Source of the DNA: Dryocosmus kuriphilus
Lineage: Eukaryota > Arthropoda > Insecta > Hymenoptera > Cynipidae
DNA length: 64,000 nt
Assembly: GCA_038277395.1 (NCBI GenBank)
Contig: CM076195.1
Location: forward strand, 20,670,327-20,734,326
Reading direction: 5' to 3'
A model generated the notes under the pieces. The model was not told the DNA's origin and made no database searches. It saw nothing but the letters and a program-made list of their open reading frames with translations. This document shows positions 44,526-56,540 of the stretch, in pieces. How positions within the stretch are numbered: the stretch's first letter is position 1; each line of letters opens with the position of its first letter. The position numbers and the translations under genes were made by a program.

Positions 44526-47500
44526 GCTCTCGAAGCATCTGGTGGGGGATCTTTCCTTCATTATTGTCATGGTTATATTATTACAAGTCTTATATCTCTT
44601 ACATTTTAATAATAAGCAAAATGAGTTCGGTTAAGGAAATGAATATGAGTAGTACTTACAATGTTTGAAAAACACATTGAATTTAACTTATTAAAAGAAC
44701 TACATATTATAGAGTAATAGAAAGACGTTGCATACTTAGTACTATGCTGGGTCTATTTTATCAATTTTTATAAATTAAGGAGATAAAATTTACAATCGCA
44801 CATATTACATGTGTTAAATATACTGTTGGAAATAATAAGCGAGCTTTAAGCTGTTAAAAATCAGCTAATAAAAATATTATTTAATAACGCTAGCCTCTCT
44901 TATTTCATTAACGGTTGAAATTATTTGAAGACATTATTTCTGTTTCAAGTAACCACAATCAATCTACCAAATAAGTCAGCTACACCACAGAGTGATATGC
45001 TAAAAATCCAATTCATTTAATTTTAACCTTGCAATACTCGAAAACGTTAAAAAATATGATAAAAAGGTATTTAGAAAAAGGGATGCTTTCAGACAGATCT
45101 AAATGATACATAAAAAAAAAACAATCCAAAATTTGCAAATATATCGAAAACTGTAAGAGATACGTACAAACGGACAAGATTTTAATTCTTACAAAACAGT
45201 TTCTCAAACTGAACCAAATGATACATTAAAGAAATTTTCAAAGTAAGAAGAACTGCCGAGCTACAGGCTGCATGAGCAGGTTTCTGTTTCAAGCTAAATG
45301 ATTTTAAAACCACAGTTTGGCAGAAGGGTTCTGTTCTAGGTTAAATTTCTGTAAAATTAGTCAATAATCGACAAGACATGGTAGTTTGTGTCCGTGCTAA
45401 AATGAAATTCAGTCAGTAATCAATTACCGCGGTGTGTTGAGATATAGGTTTCAGGGGCAAGTTTTGTACCAAGCTAAATGTTTGTAAAACCACAGTTCGG
45501 CGGAAGGGTTCGGTTCCAGGCTAAATGTCTGCAAAATTAATCAGTAATCGAAAGTCGATGATGGTTCGTGTCAGTGCTGAATGTCTGTAAAATTAATCAG
45601 TAAGCAACAGGTGACGGCGGTTCATGTCCGCGCTAAATGTCCATAAAAACAGTTAATTACAAGCAGGCGATGATGATGGTTCATGTCTGTGCTAAAACGT
45701 CATTCAATCAGTAACTATGTACAGTGGGTTGCTCACATTGGACTTCTTGACGACTTGGAGTATTTATGATATACATAGAACCTTCTATAAGCTTAAGATA
45801 AAGAGGGAGATATATTAATAAACAAAGATAGTACGTACGTTAGTTGAGGAGATATACAAATACATTGTTTCGACACGTTTCTAGAAAATTCTATAGGTAG
45901 CCACCCAAAATAATAATAATAATAATAATTCCAAATCATATAAAACACTGCAATATCAGAATGCATTTTATTGAAGGTTTTATGATTTGTAGCACCACTT
46001 TGAATCAGAGCGTTTATCTCTTAATATTAAATACGTATTATAGTATCAGCATTCCCGAAGTTGAGATAAAAGGTCGCATGCATTTTATTAACAGGTTTCG
46101 CACTCGCTCTTCTTTAAACGCCTCGCTCTCTCTCTTACTTTTAGAAATAGCAGTTTAACTATCATGACTTGGAGATTTATTATAAAATAAAAAAAAAGGA
46201 GTCTCTCTGTTCTTCATAGGCTGCAGTTATGTCGTCTAAAAAAATATTTTACTCAATTGCTGAAAACATTTTTAATTCAATAATGAAAGTAAGCCTTACG
46301 TTTTTCCAAACTCGTTCAAAATATTACATCATATCCCCTACAATGCTATAACGTCATTTGAGAGATCATTAATACTATACGTAAACAATAAATTCTCAAT
46401 TTTATAGATATTTTGCAAGGTTAATAATGTCATTCTTGGGAAAAGGGTTCATGTCCATGCTACATAGAAAATAATCAGAAAGACAATTGTACAGCTCAGA
46501 ATATGCAAAAAGAATAAAAAAAATAATTTTAAGTCATTTCTGTGTTTTTGCAAGATCTCCCAAATTGTGATTTTAAACATTAAAATAAGTGTATCATGTT
46601 TAACCTACTCTTGGTGTCACTCAAAATATGACGTCAGCTTCCTGTCAACAAATATCAAAGAGAAATTCGCTAAGGCATTAGTCAATGAAAAAGCAAAGAA
46701 ATGCCTGGAGATTAATCACGCATACGTACTGATGGAATATATAAACATTTAATTTGTTGATAAATTCAAAGACCTACGAATGTAAGTTTTACGTTTTACG
46801 AAATTCTTTGAAAAACATTACAACATATCCCCTAAGATGCTACAACATAGATTTAAAGTGTTTTAAATAATGCGTTTGTCAGTAATAATCGAATAGTGAT
46901 CCTATTTTACAAATCTGAATTATTTATCCAACTATTACGAGAAGCATTAAATCCTAACCTATTTACAAACGGTTTATTTCACAGCTTCTATTACTTTTTT
47001 CCGACAGATAAATATTGAAATGTTTGACTTTGAAAAGTGCTTCTAAGTAACTGATCCAATATTTCTTATTTGATTTTACTATAAATAATTCTGTTGTCCA
47101 ATCTTGATGCATGAAATTTCTCGAAGCTTTTTTATATTTACTGAGGAGGAAGAGGAGTTTGTAGTTAAATAGAATACTCAAAATTTGCATTCAGTGATGA
47201 CAAGCCTTAGACCATCAGTTATAGAAACCTCTAAAACTAAAATGAGTCTTTTACACTTTTTTTTTATAATAACCAAAATGAGCTTGGTAAAAAAAAATTA
47301 AGATGAATTATATATCATAAACAAGTACTTATAATGTTTACAAATCACATTGAATTTAACTTATTAAAGGAACTATATATTATTGATTAATAGAAAGACA
47401 TTGCACACTTAGTGCCATGCTGGGTCTATTTTATCAGTTGTTATAAAAGAGATAAAATTTACAATCACATATATTGCATGTGTTAATTCTACTATTGGAA

Positions 47501-47800
47501 ATAATAAACTAGCTTTTAAGCTGTTAAAGAATCATCTAATACAAATCTTATTTAATAACACCAGCCTCTATTATTACATTAAGGTTGAAACTATTTCAAT
47601 GCGTTATTTCTGTTTCAGGTACGAGTACGCTAACAAAAGTGAGGACAACATTTTCTCTGTTCCAACTCTAAAAACGTTCCCCAGAAATTTATTTTCCCCC
47701 TTTCCAGCTAACAAAAGTGAGGACCATATTTTCCCCCTCTCCAGCTGAGAAAACTGAGGACAATATTTGCCCCCATTCCAGCTGATAAAACTGAGGACAA
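44526..47800 (+). repeat. Left arm of a large palindrome
   Basis: It matches the complement of 48240-54390 once the solo LTR and a ~330-bp tandem block are removed. The outer limit is GCTCTCGAAGCATCTGGTGG (pair at 54390). The inner limit is CTGAGGACAA (pair at 48240). Corresponding landmarks (the 75-codon frame, CATTTTATTGAAGGTTTTATG, GGTAGCCACC, the GAGCTACAGG repeat) keep equal distances from the outer ends. Identity is roughly 85-90% by eye. Noncoding. Confidence 0.9.
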
Positions 47801-48239
47801 TATCTCTCATGATCATCATCATCATAGACACGATTCTTTGCTGTGAAAGAGTATTTTGCATGTCTTTTTAAATTACCGAGCCTTGAATAAACTTTCGAGC
47901 TATTTAGACATGTGGAAGTCATTTTGTCACTGCCACAACATGTATGACTATTCGCTCACCAGTGCTAAGTTTATATCCAGAGGAGGAGCAGATGTAGGAG
48001 GAGGAGCAGGAGGAGGAGGGCATGATGAGGAGGAAGTTTAGGAGGAGGAGGAGAAGGATATAAACGTAATATCTAATCTTGAAACAAAACACCAGATCAT
48101 CATATTTTATTATGCAGATAGTGCTAGTAGAGCTGCAAGAGATCTACAACTCAGTCTGTAAAACGAGAGTGTTGTCATACCATTTTTCCCTCTTCCACCT
48201 CTAAAATATTCCTTGAAATTTGAAAATTATAATTTAATA
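47801..48239 (-). other. Palindrome loop with a C2H2 zinc-finger relic
   Basis: The 439-bp loop holds, on the minus strand around 47830-47920, TCLNSSKVYSRLGNLKRHAK, the pattern of a C2H2 finger (Cys, KVYSRLGNLKRH). The second Cys is replaced and the final His/Cys is missing. It resembles the fingers of BTB-ZF genes in insects. A GGAGGAGGAG purine tract (47985-48055) follows on the plus strand. It may be a captured exon, but it is only a relic. Confidence 0.4.
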
Positions 48240-51200
48240 TTGCCCTCAGTTTTATCAGCTGGAATGGGGGAAAATATTGTCCTCAGTTTTCTTAGCTGTA
48301 TAGGGGGAAAAATTGTTCTCACTTTTGTTAGCTGGAAAGGGGGAAAATAAATTTCTGGGGAACGGTTTTAGATTTGGAACAAGTAAAATGGTATGATTTA
48401 ATTGAACAAATTGTAATTTTGAAACTTCAGGGAACGTTTTTAGAGGTGGAACAGGGAAAATGGCGTAATTTGATTGCAAAAATTGTGATTTTAAAATTTT
48501 AGGGAATATTTTTAGAGTTAAAACAGGGAGAATAATATAATTTGATTGCACAAATTGTAATTTTAAAATTTCAGGCAACGTTGGAAGAGGAAAAATGGTA
48601 TGAAAGCTCTCCCGTTTTACCGACTGAGTTGCAGAGACCCTTTACAGCTATATTGGCGCCATCTACGTAATAAAATATGTCGACCCGGTTTTTGTTTCAA
48701 GATTACAGATTATGTTTCATGTACTAAGGGTGCAATGTCTTTCTATTAATCAATAATATATAGTTCCTTTAATAAGTTAAATTCAGTTTGATTTTTAAAC
48801 ATTATAAGTACTTGTTTATGATATATAATTTACCTTAATTTCTTTTAACCGACCTCATTTTGGTTATTATAAAAGAAAAAGTGTAAGGGACTCATTTTAG
48901 TTTTAGAGTTTTCTATAACTGATGATCTAAGGCTTGTCATCACTGAATGCAAATTTTGAGTATTTTATTCAACTACAACCTCCTCTTCCTTCTCAGTAAA
49001 TATAAACATGTTTTTGAGAAATTTCGTCATCCAGATTGGACAACAGAGTTATTGATAGTAAAACCAAATAAGAAATATTGGATCAGTTACTTAGAAGCAC
49101 TTTTAAAAGTCAAACATTTCGATATTTATACGTCGGAAAAAAGTAATAAAAGCTGTGAAATAAACCGTTTATAAATAGGTTAGGATTTGATGATTCTCAT
49201 AATAGTTGGATAAATAACTCAGATTTGTAAAATAGGATCACTTTTCGATTATTACTGACAAGCGCATTATTTAAAACACTTTAAATTTATGTTATAGCAT
49301 TTTAGCGGATATGTTGTAATATTTTTCAAAGAATTTCGTAAAACGTAAGACTTACATTCGTAGGTCTTTGACTTTATCAACAAATTAAATGTTGATAGCT
49401 TCCATAAGTACACATGCGTGATTAATCTCCAGTTATTTCTTTGCTGTTTCATTAACTAATGCCTTAGCGAATTTCTCTTTGATATTTGTTGACAGGAAGC
49501 TGACGTCATATATTGTGTGACACCAAGAGTAGGGTTAAACATGATACACTTATTTTAATGTCTAAAATCACATTTTGGGAGATCTCGCAAATACACAGAA
49601 ATGACGTAAAATTATTTTTTTTTTTGCATATTCTGAGCTGTACAATTGTTTTTCTGATTATTTTCTATTTAGCATGGACATGAACCCTTTTCCCAAGAAT
49701 CACATTATTAACCTTGCAAAATTTCTATAAAATTGAGAATATATTGTTTACGTATAGTATTAATGATCTCTCAAATGACGTTATAGCATTTTAGGGGATA
49801 CGATGTAATATTTTAAAAGAGTTTAGAAAAACGTAAGGCTTACTTTCATTATTGAATTAAAATTTTTTTCAACAATTAAGTAAAATATTTTTTTAGGCGA
49901 CATAACTGCAGCCTAAGAAGGACAGAGAGACTCCTCTTTTTAAATTTTATACTATATCTCCATGTCATGATAGTTAAACTGCTATGTCTTGTGACATGCA
50001 CCCCGTTTTCTAGTTATATTTAACTAGAAAAATAGTGTGGTCGGCAGGGTCATGCACAAGGCAATCTGAGGTAACCCCAAAATTTAAGAAAAATCAATAA
50101 CTCTAAGCCAAACTCGACAAAACACACGGGTTAAACTCCAAAACTTCACCCAAAATGATGAGCAACAAACTATAAGCGATAAACAATAGAGCTCGAAAGA
50201 AACCTTTCTTAAAACGATAAACCGTGGGCGCCAGTCTTTTCTTGGGACAAAAGATACGGGACCTCAGATATAAATTTTGCCACCTAGCTCAGTTTCTGAA
50301 AATATAGATTAAGGTAGAGGGGGTGGTTCTTGTATTCAATTAACATAGCCCAGATTAAAATAAAATTAACAATTTATTAAACACCGGGTAAGTAGACCTC
50401 GAAATTATAATAGGCTAATAACAAATTAGAAAGTTTACATTTAAAATTCTGCATAGGATTCCGGTAAAAGGAGGGAGTCAATCAGAATTAGCGAAATTAA
50501 CAATACAGAAAGAAAAAAGAAACAAATTCAGACACAAAAAATCGGTGGGTTAACGCTACTTTTGGTATGATAAAGACTCCTCGACAACAATAAATCAAAA
50601 GTAGAAAGATGCTAATGTCCCTGACCCTAAGTAGAAATATGCCATGATCTCACAAAAAAAATGTATATAATTTCAATAATAAATCAATACGGCGTGAGCA
50701 ATTTGAGCAATAAAATAATAAGGACAATAAATAACAACTAACGGACATAATGAAGGAAATCGCATGACTCTCATTAACACTGTGAACGTAAGGGGGGGGG
50801 GGGGGGGGGGTAGCGACAGGGAGGACGTTCCGGATTCCAAAATGAGTGTTAAGTGCGTAATTTCCTAACGCAAAATTAGGCTATGATAAAAACAGGGTGA
50901 TTATTCGACGCAGCGAAATTAACATGATAAAACAAACTAAGCAAGGTCAAAATAAAAGTTAGCCGGAGTGGTAACAATGGTGTGATAAAAGGGGTACGAT
51001 ACACAATGGGAAACATTCTGAAGCAATAAAGGAGGTTAGAAGTTACAGTTACTTTCCAATTATTATTACTTATGCAATTAAATTACTAAAATTAGGAAGA
51101 ACCAAATTTACATTAAGTTTAGCCAATACATTTGGAGTGGTAAAAAGGAATCGAGAGGGGTCAAGGAAATCAAGAGGCACAGTCATTCTCTGGCACGAGT

Positions 51201-52688
51201 GGACATGGGGCGGGGCACAAGGTTCGAGAGGCACGATATTGTGAGTCATGATGTATCGTATGAAAGTAAATTTCGAACATAAAATCATGTACGTTAAAGA
51301 AAAGGGTTCAACACACATCGCGGTCTACGAAAAGGGGTACATATGGGACTCAGCGATATAATATAAAAAATATCAAGAATACAGGCAGAATCTACTCTTC
51401 GGCACTCTATACTTCGAACAAATTAGCAGTACATGGCAACAAGGTGAAACAGGGAAAATACAGGGGACGAGAAGTCATAAATGCACTTTGATAGAAGAAC
51501 TGAATAGTACGGCCAAGGAACCGAGTAGGTATTTCCGAAATATGGATACACTTGGCTGTACTATGATAGAATATTCAGTCTTACCTTGCAGTAAAAGCGG
51601 GGAAAATCCGAGCGTCGAATGGGACGAATTCTTAAAAGCGATGTGACACTTCGGTGTACAGGAAGAGACTGTTCACAAATTAGAAATTCCTAAGCTCGAC
51701 GACGCGTGCCTGCTTGGCGAAAACCGGGGCAACATAGGGTGATATAGTAGGGATAACGAACGTCCGAACGCACGAGAGTGAAAGAGATCGCGCGGAATCC
51801 GCGCTCCTAATTGGTCTATTGACACGTCGCCTGTCCTTCTCTTCACGAAGTCTACCATCCTTCCGATTCTGTCCTTCGACAACCGCTGAGAATTTAGCCC
51901 TTTCCTTGCCTTTCGAAAAAGAGCCGTGGATCTCGAGAGTTGAAGGCCGGGGAAACGGCCGGATCCTTAAAATGTGTCCATTGTAGGTGTCACTGGACCT
52001 CGAAAATAATAAAAATCAAAACAGCAATTTGTTCTACTTCTCAATTTCAAAGAGAACTAACCAAATCATTCAACTCTAGTACTCTAGAGAGAACTACCGA
52101 AATCATCCTGCCCTATTATTTCAGGAAGAACTACCGAGATAAATTTTTGTAGCCTCACCCTTCCTCACTGGTACTAGTGCCTGGGTCTTGGAGGGTGATT
52201 CTATTCTTCAAGTCCTCAGCCAGAACTTGCGAAGCATATTGGACGGCGATAACTGCCTCCTTCCTTCTTCTTCAGCTGGAACTTCGCCTGGCATCCTAGA
52301 AGTTGAAGGTGACGTAGCGATAAATAAACCAAATTTAAAGACATGCGTGAAGGTCTCCTGACTGATAAGAAGCCTCGCCGTATGGGAAGTGACGACGAAT
52401 CCTTTTTTGAAGGCGCAATCTAGAGCGGCGGGAGCTCTCAACTCATTAATTCGGGGTTGCTTCGTGGGATCGGAGGTACCCAGGCGCATATAAACATAGA
52501 ATGTGTGTCGAAAGAAATAACTAGAACAATTTATATGTAAATAAAAATATCAAGGAGTGCCGAATCTACCTTCTGTGTCAGATCGCGTGTTTCCAAAAAT
52601 GCAAAATTAAGGGTACCGATCAAATGTTAGTCATAAAAAGAAAATTTGGGGTGTGCAATAAAATTGCAACATCACAGTCTAAAAGTAG

Positions 52689-52750
<62 letters not shown>

Positions 52751-54390
52751 GCGTTTAAAGAAGAGCGAGTGCGAAACCTGTTAATAAAATGCATGTCACA
52801 TTTATCTCATGCTTCGGGAATGCTGATACTTTAATACGTATTTAACATTAAGGGATAAACGCACTGATTTAAAGTGGTGCTACAAATCATAAAACCTTCA
52901 ATAAAATGCATTCTGATATTGCAGTGTTTTATATGACCTGGGATTATTATTGTTATTATTTTGGGTGGCTACCTATAGAATTCTCTAGAAACGTGTCGAA
53001 ACAATGTATTTGTATATATCCTCAACTAATGTACGTACTATATTTGTTTATTAATATATCTCCCTCTTTATCTTAAAGTTATAGAAGGTATGTATATCAT
53101 AAATACCCCAAATCGTCACAGAAGTCCAGTGTGAGCAACCCACTGTACTTAGTTACTGATTGAATGACATTTTAGCACAGACGCGAACAATCATCATCAT
53201 CGCCTGCTTGTAAATGATTGTTTTTATGGACATCTAGCGCGGAAATGAACCACCGTTACCTGTTGGTTACTGCTTAATTTGACAGTCATTCACCGCTGAC
53301 ACGAACCATCACCGACTTTCGATTACTGATTAATTTTGTAGACATTTAGCCTAGAACATAACCCTTCCGCCGAAATGTGGTTTTACAAACATTTAGCTTG
53401 GAACAAAACTTTGCCCCTGAAACCTATATTTTAGCACCCGCCGTAATCGATTACTGAGTGAATTTCATTTTAGCACGGACACAAACTACCATGTCTTGTC
53501 GATTATTGACTAATTTTACAGACATTTAGTCTAGAACGGAACCATTCTGCCGAACTGTGGTTTTAAGAAAATTTAGCTTGAAGCAGAACATTGCCTGTGA
53601 ACCCTGTATCTCGGCAGCCGTTCTTACTTTGAAACTTTCTTTAGTGTGTCATTTGGTTCATTTTGAAAAACTGTTTTGGAAGAATTAAAATTTTGTCCGT
53701 TTGTACGTATCTCTTACATCTTTCGATATATTTGCAAATTTTGGAATGTTTTTTTTTATGTATCATTTAGATCTGTGCGAAAGCATCCCTTTTTTTAAAT
53801 ACATTTTTGTCATATGTTTTAACGTTTTCGAGTATTGCAAGGTTAAAATTAAATGAATTGGATTTTTAGCATATTACTCTATTGTGTTAAAGATTATTTC
53901 AAAGTTTCTTACAGTGGATTATAAAATTTATGTAGCTGATTTATTTGGTAGATTGATTGTGGTTACTTGAAACAGAAATAATGTCTTCGAATAATTTTAA
54001 CCGTTAATGAAATAAGAGAGGCTAGCGTTATTAATAATATTTTTATTAGCTGATTTTTAACAGCTTAAAAGCTCTTTTATTATTTCCAACAGTATATTTA
54101 ACACATTTAATATAAGTGATTGTAAATTTTATCTCGTTAATTTATAAAAATTGATAAAATAGACCCAGCATGGTACTAAGTATGCAATGTTCTTCTATTA
54201 CTCTCTAATATGTAGTTCTTTTAATAAGTTAAATTCAATTTGATTTTTGAAACATTATGAGTACTACTCATCTTCATTTGTTTAGCCGAACTCATTTTGC
54301 TTATTATTAAAATGTAAGAGATATAAGAGTTCTAATAATATAACCATGACAATAATGAAGGAGAGATCCCCCACCAGATGCTTCGAGAGC
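48240..54390 (-). repeat. Right arm of the large palindrome (with insertions)
   Basis: Inverted match of 44526-47800, interrupted by a solo LTR (49990-52676) and by tandem ~65-bp units at 48385-48600 (GGAACAGGGAAAATGG, AATTTGATTGCAAAAATTG, TTTTAAAATTTCAGG). Those units are expanded from a single sequence near 47660 in the left arm. A (GA)n run at 52691-52746 corresponds to a short GAGAGAGAG in the other arm. Confidence 0.9.
49990..52676. mobile_element. Solo LTR, 2.7 kb, in the palindrome's right arm
   Basis: It starts TGTGACATGCACCCC and ends GCAACATCACA, flanked by a perfect 4-bp duplication GTCT (49986-49989 and 52677-52680). The other palindrome arm has the uninterrupted sequence at 46150, which proves it is an insertion. 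It contains a 19-G run (50792-50810) and no gag/pol motif. Its short frames (for example 51673-51882, 52208-52489) are not recognisable. This is unusually long for a solo LTR. Confidence 0.8.
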
Positions 54391-55690
54391 TCGTTGCATC
54401 ATCATACGCAATGTGATGAAATCTTGTGTAATGTATCGTTCGAGAAACTTCTATATGTATTGCATCATTTTGCACAATACGATGAAATATTGTATAATAT
54501 AACGCTTGAGAAACTTCATGGAGATTTTCGAGTCTGGATTTTGAGTTTTCATTCAGGAACTGTTAGTCGTACGGAATTTTACATGAGGGAGAAGTGATTG
54601 AATTTATGGAGCGTAACCTAGTACAATTTTTGTTTTTCAATATCTAATTATTTCGAGATTTTCGAGTTTAGACTTTGAGTTTTCATTCAGGAACTGTTAG
54701 TTGTACGGAATTTTACAAGAGGGAAAAGTGATTACATTTCTTGAGCACAATCCAGCACATTCTTTGTTTTTCAAATATCTGATTATTTTGAGATTTTCGA
54801 GTTTAGATTTTGAGCTTTGATTCAAGAACTGTTAGTCATACGGAATTTTAATTTTTGTTCATAGATAAGTTAAATTTAGTTAGTTTAAATTAAGTTCGCT
54901 TTGATTTTCCTTATTCGTTTCTCAACGATGGATATCCAACACATCGATGGGTTGAATTTCTTTTTATAATAACATCGAGGGACTTTGGAACATCGATGGG
55001 TAGAGAATTCCAATACTGTTAACTCTTTTTATCGTTAAATTACGGGTAAGTATTTTATTAAATTTACCTTTATAATCTATGCGTGTCGAAAAATTGCATC
55101 ATTATGCGTGTTCCAACAGGTTTGAAATATTACATCATGCGCGTCGAAACCTGTCTAGAGATGCCGCGTCGGAGGGGAACTCAAAACCGTTGAGTGGACA
55201 GGGCGGGTGGAGGGGAAGCGGAAGCCGGTAAGAGGAAACGCCACTTCTGAGGGGAACTTGAAGCCGTTGGGGAGTGAGAGGGATAGAGAGTAAGAGAGAG
55301 AGAGAGAGAGAGAGACAGAGAATTTTCGAGACGTAAATTCCAATACATAACCTTGTTAGTAATAAGGAATGTATTCTGACTTACGCTACAGGGAAAAGTG
55401 ATTGCATTTCTTGAGCACAATTCAGAAAAATTGTTGTTTTTCAATATCTGATTATTTTGAGATTTTCGAGTTTAGGATTTGAGTTTTGATTCAGGAACTC
55501 TTAGTCGTACGGAAGTTCACAAGAGGGATTATGATTGCATTTCTTGAACACAACCCAGCAAAATGGTTGTTTTTCAATATCTGATTATTTTGAGATTTTA
55601 AATTATTGCATCATCTTGCGTAACGTGATGAAACTTGTCGAGCTTTTATTGTGTAATATCGAGACTCCCCCTTTGCTCCTCCGTCCCTTC
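54391..55690. repeat. Tandem ~135-bp units split by a 530-bp insertion
   Basis: Units start at GAGATTTTCGAGT near 54521, 54655 and 54790, then again at 55459 and 55594. They contain GAGTTTTCATTCAGGAACTG, TTAGTCGTACGGAATTTTAC and TTTTCAATATCTGATTATTT. The stretch 54857-55385 interrupts the array: it has GATGGATATCCAACACATCG, a (GA)n tract (55283-55320) and two GCATCAT...GCGT words. ATT(A/G)CATCATC...GCG(T/C) words also flank the array. No gene. Confidence 0.75.
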
Positions 55691-56392
55691 TCACACCCAT
55701 AATGCCATTAAGATAATGAGGTCAGTGTTGGAGAGAGAGAGGGGGAAAGGGCGTTCAAGCCTGCATCGCGTGCCTATCGAAATAAATGGAGATGAATTCT
55801 CGCGCGTTTAAACTTCTAGGATCGATGAAATCAGAATAATGAGGTCAGTGTTGGAGAGAGAGAGAGGGGGAAAAACACGTTCAAACCTGCATCCCATTGA
55901 ATTTATGCTCTCATATTTTAGTATACAAGCCGATGGAGAAGGAGAGAGAGAATTTTCGAGAAGTAAATTACAATACATAACCTTAATAATAATAAGGAAT
56001 GCGGCGTTTCACGCAAAGCCTGTAGTGGTGCTATATATGGTAAATACCTGCCTCAACATTCCTACTTTACCGATACAGGGTAATACCGACTGTCGATAAC
56101 GGACATTGGCGCCATCTATCGGCGAAAAAAGGAAGTTGGTTGTTGTGGAACCCTACCTTACCGACTCAGTGTAACACCGACTGTCGGTAACTTAGCACGA
56201 ACACGTACCACTGAGGGAGTAATGGCGCCATCTGTCGGCGACAGCGCGAAGCTTGTGGTGGGTGATGCAGAACATACGTAGCTCTACTACTGTAAAATAA
56301 TACTATATCTAATACCTACAGAATTGTTAAATAGCTTTTTAAATTGTTTTTTATATTTTAATTTTTAACATATTATATTTTAATATTAATTC
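55691..56392. repeat. Short duplicated segments and a GGCGCCATCT motif
   Basis: AATGAGGTCAGTGTTGGAGA occurs at 55717 and 55838, each followed by GAGAGG and CGTTCAA. GAATTTTCGAGA(C/A)GTAAATT occurs at 55319 and 55951. TTGGCGCCATCTATCGGCGA (56106) and ATGGCGCCATCTGTCGGCGA (56221) are two copies of one motif about 115 bp apart, each preceded by CCTACTTTACCGATA / CCTACCTTACCGACT-type words; a shorter TTGGCGCCATCTACG lies at 48654. Noncoding. Confidence 0.6.
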
Positions 56393-56422
56393 CTGAAGAA
56401 GACCAGCAACCTTGGTCGAAAC
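56393..56422 (+). ncRNA. Hammerhead-ribozyme-like core
   Basis: CTGAAGA is followed by a GACC...GGTC stem with a 9-nt loop and then GAAAC. This is the conserved CUGANGA-stem II-GAAA core of hammerheads. Penelope-like and other retroelements carry such cores. I do not find a convincing stem III with a cleavage site right after GAAAC (CGTTGAATGACTAAATAAAT), so it is a half-motif, possibly the 3' end of a retroelement; AATAAA follows at 56434. Confidence 0.4.
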
Positions 56423-56540
56423 GTTGAATGACTAAATAAATATGAAAGTTACACAGTAAATTTCAATTCTTGTCATTTATACTGGCTGTCAAGGCCGACG
56501 AAAGATCTATTTCCTGTATTTGTGAGATATATAATAATAT

